A DNA stretch of 64,000 bases. Source: Neodontobutis hainanensis. Taxonomy: Eukaryota > Chordata > Actinopteri > Gobiiformes > Odontobutidae. Below, in pieces: positions 42,601 through 55,400 of the stretch (the first letter of the stretch is position 1; every line of letters begins with the position of its first letter). Below the pieces are notes generated by a model. It was given only the letters and a program-made list of their open reading frames with translations. It did not search any database and was not told the DNA's origin. The stretch spans positions 88,993-152,992 of the forward strand of contig JALDNG010000885.1 of NCBI GenBank assembly GCA_024349245.1. Direction: 5' to 3'. Position numbers and translations under genes: made by a program.

Positions 42601-45600
42601 TAGAGGAGGCAGAGGAGATAAAAAAACCAGAGGAGGCAGAGGCCACAGAGAGACCATTGGAGGCAGAGGACACAGAGAGACGAGAGGAAGCAGGGGAGGT
42701 AGAGAGACTAGAGGAGACAGAGGCCACACAAAGACCAGAGGAGACAGAGAGACCAGAGGAGGCAGAGGCCACAGAGAGACCAGAAGAGGCAGAGGCCACA
42801 GAGAGACCAGAAGAGGCAGAGAGACCAGAAAAGGCAGATGCCATAGAGAGACCAGAGGAGGCAGTGGCCACAGAGAGACCAGAGAAGGCAGAGGCCACAG
42901 AGAGACCACAAGAGGCAGAGGCCACAGAGAGACCAATGGAGGTAGAGAGAGCAGAGGAGGTAGAGAAGGCAGAGAGACCAGTAGAGGCAGGGGAGACAGA
43001 GAGAGCAGTTTAGGCAGAGGCCACAGAGAGACGAAAGGAAGCAGAGGAGGCAGAGAGACCAGACGAGGCAGTTAGAGGAGAGGAGGCAGAGGAGACAGAG
43101 AGACCAAAGGAGGCAGAGCCCACAGAGTGACTAGAGGAGGCAGAGGAGACAAAAAGACCAGAGGAGGCAGAGGCCACAGAGTGACCAGAGGAGGCAGAGG
43201 CAAATGAGAGACCAGTGGAGGCAGAGAGCAGAGGGAGCAGAGGAGGCAGAGAGACCAGAGAAGGCAGAGGCCACAAAAGACCAGAGGAGGCAGAGAGTCC
43301 AGAGGAGGCAGAGGCCAATGAGAGGCCAGAGGAGGTAGAGGCCACAGAGAGACCAGAGGAGGCAGAGGCCACAGAAAGACCAGAGGAGGCAGAGGCCACA
43401 GAGAGACCAGAGGAGGCAGTTAGAGCAGCGGAGGCAGACAGACCAGAGGAGGCAGAGGCCACAAAGAGACCAGAGGAGGCAGAGAGTCAAGAGGAGGCAG
43501 AGGCCACAGAGTGACTAGAGGAGGCATAGGCAAAAAAGAGAGCAGTGGAGGCAGAGAGACTAGAGGAGGCAGAGGAGGCAGAGAGTCAAGAGAAGGCAGA
43601 GGCCACAGAGAGACCAGAGGAGGCAGAGGCCACAGAGAGACGAGAGGAGGCAGAGGAGATAGAGAGAGCAGAAGAGGAAGAGGCCACAGTTAGACCAGAG
43701 GGGAAGAGGCCACCGAGAGTTCAGTTGAGGCAGAAAGACAGAGAGCCCAGAGGAGGCAGAGAGACGAGAGGATGCAGAGGAGGCAGAGAGACCAAAGGAG
43801 ACAGAGGCCACAGAGAGACCAGAGGAGTTATAGGAATAGAGAGTCCAGAGGAGACAGAGGCCACAGAGAGGCTAGAGGAGGTAGAGGCCACAGAGAGACC
43901 AGAGGAGGCAGAAGCCAGAGAGAGACCAGAGGAGGCAGAGGAGGCAGAGAGACCAGAGAAGGCAGAGGCCACCAAGAGTTCAGAGGAGGCAGAAAGACAG
44001 AGAGACAAGAGGAGGCAAAGGCCACAGAGAGACTAGAGGAGGAAGAGGAAAAGAGAGACAAGAGGAGGCAGAGGCCACAGAGAGACCAGAAGATGCAGAG
44101 GCCACAGAGAGACCAGAGGAGGCAGAGGAATAGAGAGACAAGAGGAGGCAGAGGCCACAGAGAGACCAGAAGATGCAGAGGCCACAAAGAGACGAAAGGA
44201 GGCAGAGGAGACAGAGAGACCAGTGGAGGCAGAGGCCACACAGAGACCAGAGGAGGCAGAGTTCACAGAGAGACCAGAGGAGGCAGAGGCCGCAGAGAGA
44301 CCAGAGGAGGCATAGGCCACAGAGAGACTAGAGGATTGCAGAGGTCACAGAGAGACCAGTGGAGGTAGAGAGAGCAGAGGAGGCAGAGAAGGCAGAGAGA
44401 CCACTGGAGGCAGGGGAGACAGAGAGAGCAGAGGAGGCAGAGGCCACAGAGAGACCAGAGGAGGCACAGGCAATAGAGAGACCAGTAGAGACAGAGAGAC
44501 CAGAGGGGGCAGAGGAGGCAGAGAGACAAGAGAAGACAGAGGCCACAGAGAGACCAGAGGAGGCAGAGGCCACAGAGAATCCAGAGGAGGCAGAGGAGGC
44601 AGAGAGACCAGAGGAGGCAGACGAGACAGAGAGACGAGAGAAAGCAGGGGAGGCAGAGAGTCTAGAGGAGGCAGAGGCCATGAGAGAATCCAGAGGAGGC
44701 ATAGGCCACAGAGAGACTAGAGGATTGCAGAGGTCACAGAGAGACCAGTGGAGGTAGAGAGAGCAGAGGAGGCAGAGAAGGCAGAGAGACCAGTGGAGGC
44801 AGGGGAGAGAGAGAGAGCAGAGGAGGCAGAGGCCACAGAGAGACGAGAGGAAGCAGAGGAGGCAGAGAGACCAGAGGAGGCAGAGGAGACAGAGAGACCA
44901 GAGGAGGCAGAGGCCACAGAGAGACGAGAGGAAGCAGAGGAGGAAGAGGAGGCAGAGAGACCAGAGGAGGCAGAGGCCACAAATAGATCAGAGGAGGCAT
45001 ACAGTCCAGAGGAGGCAGAGGCAATAGAGACCAGTGGAGTCAGAGAGACCAGATGGGGCATAGGAGGCAGACAGACAATAGAAGGCAGAGGCCAGAGAGA
45101 GAGCAGAGGAGGCAGAGGAGGCAGAGAGACCAGAGGAGGCAGAGACCACCAAGAGTTCAGAGGAGGCAGAAAGACAGAGAGAAAAGAGGAGGCAAAGGCC
45201 ACAGAGAGACTAGAGGATGCAGAGAAGGCAGAGAGTCCAGAGGAGACAGAGGACACAGAGAGACCAGAGGAGGTAGAGGAAAAGAGAGACAAGAGGAGGC
45301 AGAGGCCACAGAGAGACCAGAAGATGCAGAGGCCACAGAGAGACCAGAGGAGGCAGAGGAATAGAGAGACAAGAGGAGGCAGAAGCCACAGAGAGACCAG
45401 AAGATGCAGAGGCCACAGAGAGATGAAAGGAGGCAGAGGAGACAGAGAGACCAGTGGAGGCATAGGCCATGAGAGAATCCAGAGAAGGCATAGGCCACAG
45501 AGAGACCAGAGGATTGCAGAGGTCACAGAGAGACCAGTGGAGGTAGAGAGATCAGAGGAGGCAGAGAAGGCAGAGAGACCAGTGGAGGCAGGGGAGACAG

Positions 45601-48600
45601 AGAGAGCAGAGGAGGCATAGGCCACAGAGAGACGAGAGGAAGCAGAGGAGGCAGAGAGACCAGAGGAGGCAGAGGCAACAGAGAGACCAGAGGAGACAGA
45701 GAGACCAGAGGAGGCAGAGGCCACAGAGAGACCAGAAGAGGCAGAGGCCACAGAGAGACCAGAAGAGGCAGAGAGACCAGAAAAGGCAGATGCCACAGAG
45801 AGACCAGAGGAGGCAGTGGCCACAGAGAGACCAGAGAAGGCAGAGGCCACAGAGAGACCACAAGAGGCAGAGGCCACAGAGAGACCAATGGAGGTAGAGA
45901 GAGCAGAGGAGGTAGAGAAGGCAGAGAGACCAGTAGAGGCAGGGGAGACAGAGAGAGCAGTTTAGGCAGAGGCCACAGAGAGACGAAAGGAAGCAGAGGA
46001 GGCAGAGAGACCAGACGAGGCAGTTAGAGGAGAGGAGGCAGAGGAGACAGAGAGACCAAAGGAGGCAGAGCCCACAGAGTGACTAGAGGAGGCAGAGGAG
46101 ACAAAAGACCAGAGGAGGCAGAGGCCACAGAGTGACCAGAGGAGGCAGAGGCAATTGAGAGACCAGTGGAGGCAGAGAGCAGAGGGAGCAGAGGAGGCAG
46201 AGAGACCAGAGAAGGCAGAGGCCACAAAAGACCAGAGGAGGCAGAGAGTCCAGAGGAGGCAGAGGCCAATGAGAGGCCAGAGGAGGTAGAGGCCACAGAG
46301 AGACCAGAGGAGGCAGAGGCCACAGAAAGACCAGAGGAGGCAGAGGCCACAGAGAGACCAGAGGAGGCAGTTAGAGCAGCGGAGGCAGACAGACCAGAGG
46401 AGGCAGAGGCCACAAAGAGACCAGAGGAGGCAGAGAGTCAAGAGGAGGCAGAGGCCACAGAGTGACTAGAGGAGGCATAGGCAAAAAAGAGAGCAGTGGA
46501 GGCAGAGAGACTAGAGGAGGCAGAGAGTCAAGAGAAGGCAGAGGCCACAGAGAGACCAGAGGAGGCAGAGGCCACAGAGAGACGAGAGGAGGCAGAGGAG
46601 ATAGAGAGAGCAGAAGAGGAAGAGGCCACAGTTAGACCAGAGGGGAAGAGGCCACCGAGAGTTCAGTTGAGGCAGAAAGACAGAGAGCCCAGAGGAGGCA
46701 GAGAGACGAGAGGATGCAGAGGAGGCAGAGAGACCAAAGGAGACAGAGGCCACAGAGAGACCAGAGGAGTTATAGGAATAGAGAGTCCAGAGGAGACAGA
46801 GGCCACAGAGAGGCTAGAGGAGGTAGAGGCCACAGAGAGACCAGAGGAGGCAGAAGCCAGAGAGAGACCAGAGGAGGCAGAGGAGGCAGAGAGACCAGAG
46901 AAGGCAGAGGCCACCAAGAGTTCAGAGGAGGCAGAAAGACAGAGAGACAAGAGGAGGCAAAGGCCACAGAGAGACTAGAGGAGGAAGAGGAAAAGAGAGA
47001 CAAGAGGAGGCAGAGGCCACAGAGAGACCAGAAGATGCAGAGGCCACAGAGAGACCAGAGGAGGCAGAGGAATAGAGAGACAAGAGGAGGCAGAGGCCAC
47101 AGAGAGACCAGAAGATGCAGAGGCCACAAAGAGACGAAAGGAGGCAGAGGAGACAGAGAGACCAGTGGAGGCAGAGGCCACACAGAGACCAGAGGAGGCA
47201 GAGTTCACAGAGAGACCAGAGGAGGCAGAGGCCGCAGAGAGACCAGAGGAGGCATAGGCCACAGAGAGACTAGAGGATTGCAGAGGTCACAGAGAGACCA
47301 GTGGAGGTAGAGAGAGCAGAGGAGGCAGAGAAGGCAGAGAGACCAGTGGAGGCAGGGGAGAGAGAGAGAGCAGAGGAGGCAGAGGCCACAGAGAGACGAG
47401 AGGAAGCAGAGGAGGCAGAGAGACCAGAGGAGGCAGAGGAGACAGAGAGACCAGAGGAGGCAGAGGCCACAGAGAGACGAGAGGAAGCAGAGGAGGAAGA
47501 GGAGGCAGAGAGACCAGAGGAGGCAGAGGCCACAAATAGATCAGAGGAGGCATACAGTCCAGAGGAGGCAGAGGCAATAGAGAGACCAGTGGAGTCAGAG
47601 AGACCAGATGGGGCATAGGAGGCAGACAGACAATAGAAGGCAGAGGCCAGAGAGAGAGCAGAGGAGGCAGAGGAGGCAGAGAGACCAGAGGAGGCAGAGA
47701 CCACCAAGAGTTCAGAGGAGGCAGAAAGACAGAGAGAAAAGAGGAGGCAAAGGCCACAGAGAGACTAGAGGATGCAGAGAAGGCAGAGAGTCCAGAGGAG
47801 ACAGAGGACACAGAGAGACCAGAGGAGGTAGAGGAAAAGAGAGACAAGAGGAGGCAGAGGCCACAGAGAGACCAGAAGATGCAGAGGCCACAGAGAGACC
47901 AGAGGAGGCAGAGGAATAGAGAGACAAGAGAGGCAGAAGCCACAGAGAGACCAGAAGATGCAGAGGCCACAGAGAGATGAAAGGAGGCAGAGGAGACAGA
48001 GAGACCAGTGGAGGCATAGGCCATGAGAGAATCCAGAGGAGGCATAGGCCACAGAGAGACCAGAGGATTGCAGAGGTCACAGAGAGACCAGTGGAGGTAG
48101 AGAGATCAGAGGAGGCAGAGAAGGCAGAGAGACCAGTGGAGGCAGGGGAGACAGAGAGCAGAGGAGGCATAGGCCACAGAGAGACGAGAGGAAGCAGAGG
48201 AGGCAGAGAGACCAGAGGAGGCAGAGGCAACAGAGAGACCAGAGGAGGCACAGGCAATAGAGAGACCAGTAGAGATTGAGACACCAGAGGGGCAGAGGAG
48301 GCAGAGAGACAAGAGAAGTCAGAGGCCACAGAGAGACCAGAGGAGGCAGAGGCCACATAGAGACCAGAGGAGGCAGTGGAGGCAGAGAGACCAGAGGAGG
48401 CAGACGAGACAGAGAGACGAGAGGAAGCAGGGGAGGCAGAGACTCTAGAGGAGGAAGTGTCACAGAAAGACTAGAGGAGGCAGAGAGTCCAGAGGAGGCA
48501 GAGGCCACACAGTGACTAGAGGATGCAGAAAGACAGAGAGACAAGAGGAGGCAAAAGCCACAGAGAGACTAGAGGATGCAGAGAAGGCAGAGAGTCCAGA

Positions 48601-50105
48601 GGAGACAGAGGCTATAGAGAGACCAGATGAGGCAGAGGTCACAGAGAGACCAGAGGAGCCAGAGGAGGCAGAGAGACCAGAAAAGGCAAATGCCACAGAG
48701 AGACAAGTGGAGGCAGCGGCCACAGAGAGAGCAGAGAAGGCAGAGGCTTCAGAGAGACCAGAGGATGCAGAGGCCACAGAGAGACCAGATGAGGCAGAGA
48801 GACAGAGAGACCAGAGGAGGCATAGGCCACAGAGAGACCAGAGGAGGCAGAGGCAATAGAGAGACCAGTGGAGGCAAAGGAAGCAGAGAGACCAGAGGAG
48901 GCAGAGGCCACAGAGAGACCAGATGAGGCAGAGAGACAGAGAGACCAGAGGAGGAAGTTAAAGCAGAGGAGGCAGAGAAGGCAGAGAGACCAAAGGAGGC
49001 AGAGGCCACACAGTGACTAGAGGAGGCAGAGGAGACAACAAGACCAGAGGAGGCAGAGGCCACAGAGAGACCAGTGGAGGCAGAGGACACAGAGAGACGA
49101 GAGGAAGCAGGGGAGGTAGAGAGACTAGAGGAGACAGAGGCCACACAAAGACCAGAGGAGACAGAGAGACCAGAGGAGGCAGAGGCCACAGAGAGACCAG
49201 AAGAGGCAGAGGCCACAGAGAGACCAGAAGAGGCAGAGAGACCAGAAAAGGCAGATGCCACAGAGAGACCAGAGGAGGCAGTGGCCACAGAGAGACCAGA
49301 GAAGGCAGAGGCCACAGAGAGACCACAAGAGGCAGAGGCCACAGAGAGACCAATGGAGGTAGAGAGAGCAGAGGAGGTAGAGAAGGCAGAGAGACCAGTA
49401 GAGGCAGGGGAGACAGAGAGAGCAGTTTAGGCAGAGGCCACAGAGAGACGAAAGGAAGCAGAGGAGGCAGAGAGACCAGACGAGGCAGTTAGAGGAGAGG
49501 AGGCAGAGGAGACAGAGAGACCAAAGGAGGCAGAGCCCACAGAGTGACTAGAGGAGGCAGAGGAGACAAAAGACCAGAGGAGGCAGAGGCCACAGAGTGA
49601 CCAGAGGAGGCAGAGGCAATTGAGAGACCAGTGGAGGCAGAGAGCAGAGGGAGCAGAGGAGGCAGAGAGACCAGAGAAGGCAGAGGCCACAAAAGACCAG
49701 AGGAGGCAGAGAGTCCAGAGGAGGCAGAGGCCAATGAGAGGCCAGAGGAGGTAGAGGCCACAGAGAGACCAGAGGAGGCAGAGGCCACAGAAAGACCAGA
49801 GGAGGCAGAGGCCACAGAGAGACCAGAGGAGGCAGTTAGAGCAGCGGAGGCAGACAGACCAGAGGAGGCAGAGGCCACAAAGAGACCAGAGGAGGCAGAG
49901 AGTCAAGAGGAGGCAGAGGCCACAGAGTGACTAGAGGAGGCAGAGGCAAAAAAGAGAGCAGTGGAGGCAGAGAGACTAGAGGAGGCAGAGGAGGCAGAGA
50001 ATCAAGAGAAGGCAGAGGCCACAGAGAGACCAGAGGAGGCAGAGGCCACAGAGAGACGAGAGGAGGCAGAGGAGATAGAGAGAGCAGAAGAGGAAGAGGC
50101 CACAG
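36698..50105 (+). repeat. Giant GA-rich minisatellite, first block (27-bp unit)
   Basis: About 13.4 kb of a 27-bp unit, consensus GAGGCCACAGAGAGACCAGA plus GGAGGCA, with 9- to 15-bp variants (for example extra GAGGCAGAG). The plus strand is strongly purine-rich. Because the unit is nine codons and holds no stop in any register, sense frames read as EATERPEEA, RPQRDQRRQ or GHRETRGGR repeats and antisense frames as ASSGLSVAS, PPLVSLWPL or CLLWSLCGL repeats. These long frames have no family and change register at each variant, so they are not called as genes. Confidence 0.95.
37080..50105 (+). repeat. Higher-order repeats of about 3.86 kb within the first block
   Basis: Landmark variants recur at fixed offsets. 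The GGGGCATAGGAGGCAGACAG landmark is at about 37330, 41190, 45055 and 47610. The GAGCAGAGGAGGCAGAGAGA landmark following AGAGCAGAGG is at about 39375, 43239, 46190 and 49655. Copies 1-2 and 2-3 are 3,860-3,865 bp apart. Copy 3 is only about 2,553 bp because it lacks about 0.91 kb and about 0.40 kb. Copy 4 is near full length until the Harbinger insertion. Confidence 0.85.
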
Positions 50106-50269
50106 TTAAGGCTGATTTATGCTTCTGCGTAGGGGTACGCCGTAGTGTACGCCGTGAGGCTACGCACGTAGGTGACGCCGTCGTGAGCATTTATACCTCT
50201 GCGTATGTCTGTTTTGCTCTGCAGTACACCGAAACGCTAGTTGACGCGAGCGGGTTCCACTGTGTTTGA

Positions 50270-51020
50270 AACGACATTTCAGTCACCCCACGGAATTGTT
50301 TTTTTTTTAATATATTTTTTTCACCCCACGGAATTGTGCCAAGGCAAAACAACATTGTGTGTCGTGGTCAACCTGGTGTGTAACTTGTATTGGTGTAAAA
50401 TATAATGCACCAATAAATGACATGAGGGATATTTTATTTTTTTTAAGTTTGTACTATACATACAAATGGTGGAACTATGTATAAGATAATGCACCATGTA
50501 AAGGTGCAATGGTCTATAATTGTTTACATTAAATAGATGCAAAAGAGCAAACTATACAAATAAATTAACTTTAAGATCTTAATGTACTGTAACCTTAACC
50601 ATGAAATATACATAGAGCAGGAACAAACATAATTGGTTCAAACTATATACACAAATTGTTTGATGCAAAAGATAGTAAAAAAAAAACAGGTGCAATGGTC
50701 TTAAATTGTAAATTAAAAACAGATGCAAAAGAGCAAACACAGACACATGTGCTACTATTAGTTAATGTTTATTTACAATAACCTTCACACATTTTTGAAA
50801 CAGCAGTATTTTTTTAATAAAAGTGTAAACCATATACAAATATGGGCATGACAGTGCAATGTATTAATGTGCAATGATCTACAATTATTATCAAAAACAG
50901 ATGTAAAAGATAAACTTCACAAATGATTCAAACTACAGTATAACCTGCATGAATTGGTGTGAACAGACAATAAATAAAAAGCTGAAGTGCAAACTATATA
51001 CAAAAGAATAACTAAAAATC
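50270..51020. other. Low-complexity interior of the Harbinger element
   Basis: Degenerate repeats of the phrases GTGCAATGGTCTATAATTGT and GATGCAAAAGAGCAAAC recur about every 180-200 bp (near 50502, 50690 and 50868). No coding potential recognised. Confidence 0.65.
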
Positions 51021-51240
51021 TAAAGTGCAAACTGCAGATACAGTGCATTTCCATATGCATTGCCTGCACTCTGTGGTCCTCCGCAGCATATCTGCAACAG
51101 TTTGTCCAAACCTGTCGCTCTCATCATTGCCTTGACACAGTCTCTGTTGAGCTCCACCGCCGTTCCTCCAACCGAGCAACCTGCACTTGGACCCAGTCAT
51201 CTTTTCTTTTCTCTTTCTTTTTGTGCCATACTTGGACTGT

Positions 51241-51505
51241 GGGACAGAAGAGATGATCTGCGGGGACAGAAGAGATGGCTGCGGGACAGAAGAGATGGCT
51301 GCGGGACAGAAGAGATGGCTGCGGGACAGAAGAGATGGCTGCGGGACAGAAGAGATGGCTGCGGGACAGAAGAGATGACTGCGGGACAGAAGAGATGGCT
51401 GCGGGACAGAAGAGATGGCTGCGGGACAGAAGAGATGGCTGCGGGACAGAAGAGATGACTGCATGGGACAGAAGAGATGACTGCGGGACAGAAGAGATGG
51501 CTGGT
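51241..51505 (+). repeat. 20-bp minisatellite, GGGACAGAAGAGATGGCTGC
   Basis: About thirteen tandem copies, with A/G variants at the fifth base from the end and one CATG insertion near 51463. Unit length is 20, so the frame rotates every copy; the open stretches here are artefacts of the repeat. Confidence 0.95.
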
Positions 51506-51855
51506 GATGGGGGCTCTACCACTTGGTAATTGGTCATCATCGCTGATGGCTGGAGGTCTCACATCCGATAAACCAGTGGAGTTTGAGCTGGTATCAGTCC
51601 CATCCTGTGATTATGAAAAAAATAGCAAATAGTATAAGTTATACATAAAAGATGATGCATTCATTGGTAAATCATAGATAGATAGAGCTATAATCACTGC
51701 ATATTCATACATTGCAAATGCTAAATTGTTGCATTTGTATTTTCTGTAAGCCAAATAAAATTACAATCTATTATATTACATAAATACAACCCATTACATA
51801 TAATTACAACCTATTTTGCAAAAAAAGTACCTATGTGGTAGCATTGCTAGTTAAG

Positions 51856-52190
51856 TTAGCTAACCGAAACACAATAGAGGTTCATAAAAGGACGTGCATT
51901 ATTTACCTTATCGTCAAAGTTTGACTCCGTAAGCCGATGTTTGACATGAGGTGCCAGCCAAGATAGGAATATATAAAACGCTGGGATTGTTTTTCCTCCT
52001 GGATCCCCGCTCCTTGAGGCAAGTTTTTTACGGAGACGAACGTACTTGTCTCGAGAGTTCTTCCATCTCTTCATGCACTCCGCTACATCTAAACCCACGT
52101 TGGAGATGGCTGTATTTCCTCACTTCTTCAATTTATCGCTCGGTAACTTAGACCATTTCCATGTTGGCTCTTCACTGAATTTCGGAATTT
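51856..52190 (-). pseudogene. MADF/Myb-like protein remnant of the Harbinger element
   Basis: The minus-strand frame from 52098 reads GLDVAECMKRWKNSRDKYVR and then LRKKLASRSG...FYIFLSWLAPHV. This is the C-terminal two-thirds of a MADF (Myb/SANT-like) domain, the DNA-binding partner protein of Harbinger transposases (V-x-x-C-x-x-RWK-x-x-RD-x-YVR). Upstream on the same strand, EEVRKYSHL appears in another frame with stops, so the first helix is separated by a deletion. It is not a complete protein. Confidence 0.78.
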
Positions 52191-52430
52191 AAAAATGGCG
52201 GGCGGTCCAGAGAGCAGAAGACCATTCCGAAAATGCGTAGGAGGAAACGTGATACTACCAAGCCGACCAATCACAGATCTTACGGTCCGCGTCGTCGCGA
52301 CGCGTAGTTACATTTTGGAGGAGGTGCGCGTCAGGCTACGGCGTAGGGTACGGCGTAGGATACACGTCACTGCGTATGCTACGCCGTAGCTTCGACGCGC
52401 ACCCTACGCAGAAGCATAAATCAGCCTTTA

Positions 52431-55400
52431 GACCAGAGGGGGAAGAGGCCACCGAGAGTTCAGTTGAGGCAGAAAGACAGAGAGCCCAGAGGAGGCAGAG
52501 AGACGAGAGGATGCAGAGGAGGCAGAGAGACCAAAGGAGACAGAGGCCACAGAGAGACCAGAGGAGTTATAGGAATAGAGAGTCCAGAGGAGGTAGAGGC
52601 CACAGAGAGACCAGAGGAGGCAGAAGCCACAAAAAGACCAGAGGAGGCAGAGGCCACAGAGAGACCAGAGGAGGCAGAGGAGGCAGAGAGACCAGAAAAG
52701 GCAGATGCCACAGAGAGACCAGAGGAGGCAGCGGCCACAGAGAGACCAGAGGAGGCAGTTAGAGCAGCGGAGGCAGAGAGACCAGAGGAGGCAGAGGCCA
52801 CGGAGAGACCAGAGGAGGCAGAGAGTCCAGAGGAGGCAGAGGCCACAGAGTGACTAGAGGAGGCATAGGAGACAAAAGACCAGAGGAGTCAGAGGCCACA
52901 GACAGACCAGAGGAGGCAGAGGCAATAGAGAGACTAGTGGAGGCAGAGAGACTAGAGAGGCCAGAGGAGGCAGAGGCCACAGAGAGACCAGAGGAGGCAG
53001 AGGCCACAGAGAGACCAGAGTAGGCAGAGGAGATACAGAGAGCAGATAAGGCAAAGGCCACAGTTAGACCAGAGGGGGAAGAGGCCACCGAGAGTTCAGA
53101 GGAGGCAGAAAGACAGAGAACCCAGAGGAGATAGAGGAATAGAGAGACAAGAGGAGGCAGAGGCCACAGAGAGACCAGAGGAAGCAGAGGTCACAGAGAG
53201 ACCAGAGCAGGCAGAGAGTCCAGAGGAGTCAGAGGCCACAGAGAGACCAGAGGAGGCAGCGGAGGCAGAGAGACCAGAGGAGGCAGAGGCCAGAGAGAGA
53301 CCAGTAAAGGCAGAGGCCACAGAGAGACAAGAGGAGGCAGAGAAGGCAGAGAGACTAGAGGAGGCAGAGGCTGCAGAGAGACCAGAGGAGGAAGAGGCGA
53401 CAGAGAGTCTAGAGGAGACAGATAAGTCAGAGAGACTAGTGGAGGTAGAGGCCAGAGAGAGAGCAGAGGAGACAGAGGCCACAGAGAGACGAGTGGAGTC
53501 AAAGGCCACTGAGAGACCAGTGGAGGCATAGGAGACAGAGAGACCAGAGGAGGCAGAGGCCACAGAGAGACGAGAGGAGGCACAGGACACAGACAGACCA
53601 GAGGAGGCAGAGGAGGTAGAGAGACCAGTGGAGGCAGAGGAGACAGAGAGACCAGAGGAGGCAGAGGCCACAGAGAATCCAGAGGAGGCATAGGCCACAG
53701 AGAGACCAGAGGATTGCAGAGGTCACAGAGAGACCAGTGGAGGTAGAGAGAGCAGAGGAGGCAGAGAAGGCAGAGAGACCAGTGGAGGCAGGGGAGACAG
53801 AGAAAGCAGAGGAGGCAGAGGCCACAGAGAGACGAGAGGAAGCAGAGGAGGCAGAGAGACCAGATGAGGCAGAGGCAACAGAGAGACCAGAAGAGGCACA
53901 GGCAATAGAGAGACCAGTAGAAACAGAGAGACCAGAGGGGGCAGAGGAGGCAGAGAGACAAGAGAAGACAGAGGCCACAGAGAGACCAGAGGAGGCAGAG
54001 GCCACAGAGAGACCAGAGGAGGCAGAGGCCACAGAAAGACCAGGGGAGGCAAGGAGAGTCTTGAGGAGGCAGAGGCCACAGAGAGACCAGGGGAGGCAGA
54101 GGAGGCAGAGAGACCAGAAAAGGCAGATGCCTCAAAGAGACCAGAGTAGGCAGCGGCCAGAGAGAGACCAGAGAAGGCAGAGGCCACAGAGAGACCAGAG
54201 CAGGCTGAGGCCACAGAGAGACCAGAGGAGGCAGAGAGACAGAGAGACCAGAGGAGGCAGTTAGAGCAGAGGAGGCAGAGGAGGGAGAGAGACCAGAGGA
54301 GGCAGAGGCCACAGAGTGATTAGAGGAGGCAGAGGAGACAAAGAGACCCGAGGAGGCAGAAGACACAGAGAGACTAGAGGAGGCAGAGGCCACAGAGAAT
54401 CTAGGATAGGCATAGGCTACAGAGAGACCAGAGGATTGCAGAGGTCACAGAGAGACCAGTGGAGGTAGAGAGAGCAGAGGAGGCAGAGAAGGCAGAGAGA
54501 CCAGTGGGGGCAGAGGAGACAGAGTGACCAGAGGAGGCAACGGGGCAGAGAGGCCACAGGAGGCAGAGGCCACAGAGAGACCAGAGGAGGCAGAGGACAC
54601 AGACAGACCAGAGGAGGCAGAGAGAGCAGAGGAGGCAGAGAAGTCAGAGAGACCAGTGGAGGCAGAGGAGACAGAGAGACCAGAGGAGGCAGAGCCCATA
54701 GAGAGACCAGAGGAGGCCGAGGCCATAGAGAGACCAGAGTAGGCAGAGAAAGAGAGACCAGAGGAGGCAGTTAGAGCAGAGGAGGCAGAGGAGGCAGAGA
54801 GACCAGAGGAGGCAGAGGCCACAGAGTGACTAGAGGAGGCAGAGGAGACCAAGAGACCAGAGGAGACAGAGGCAATAGAGAGAGCAGTGGAGGCAGAGAG
54901 ACCAGAGGGGACAGAGGAGTCAGAGAGACAAGGGAAGGCCGAGGCCACAGAGAGAGCAGAGGAGGCAGAGGCCATAGAGACACCAGAGGAGGTAGAGGAG
55001 GCAGAGAGACCAGAGGAGTTTGAGGAGAAAGAGAGACCAGAAGAGGCAAAGGAGACAGAGAGACCAGAAAAGGCAGATGCTTCAGAGAGACCAGAGGAGG
55101 CAGATGCCTCAGAGAGACCAGAGCAGGCAGCGGCCAAAGAGAGACCAGAGAAGGCAGAGGCCACAAAGAGACCAGAGGAGGCAGAGGAGGCTGAGGACAC
55201 AGACAGACCAGAGGAGGGAGAGGCCACAGAGAGACCAGAGGAGGCAGAGAGACCAGAGGAGGCAGAGGAGACAGAGAGACCAGAGGAGGCAGAGGCCACA
55301 GAGAGACCAGAGGAGGCAGAGGACACAGACAGACCAGAGGAGGAAGAGGCCACAGAGAGACCAGAGGAGGCAGAGGAGACAGAAAGACCAGAGGAGGCAG

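Larger units (their letters stand above)
50109..52427 (-). mobile_element. PIF/Harbinger-type DNA transposon, non-autonomous
   Basis: Terminal inverted repeats AGGCTGATTTATGCTTCTGC (50109 onward) and its complement ending ATAAATCAGCCT at 52427 are flanked by the 3-bp duplication TTA (50106-50108 and 52428-52430), which is typical of PIF/Harbinger. Subterminal TACGCCGTA units occur at both ends. The interior has a MADF-type protein remnant on the minus strand, a 20-bp minisatellite and long stretches of low-complexity repeats (AGAGCAAACTATACAAA-like). No DDE transposase is recognisable, so it would need one in trans. The uninserted site is present in other copies of the surrounding higher-order repeat. 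Confidence 0.9.

Noticed and set aside
36687..50100. Dozens of long antisense frames rich in S, L, A or P (for example ASSGLSVAS repeats up to about 390 codons)
   Set aside because: They arise because the 27-bp unit has no stop in any frame; registers change at each length variant and no domain, start context or splice signal supports them.
36698..50105. CRISPR-like array
   Set aside because: There are no unique spacers between conserved repeats; units are contiguous variants of one sequence in a eukaryotic genome.
51012..51562. Overlapping frames with SLLSRSHLFCPAAIS or DRRDGCGTEEM repeats
   Set aside because: Readings of the 20-bp minisatellite in the Harbinger element; the frame rotates each unit.
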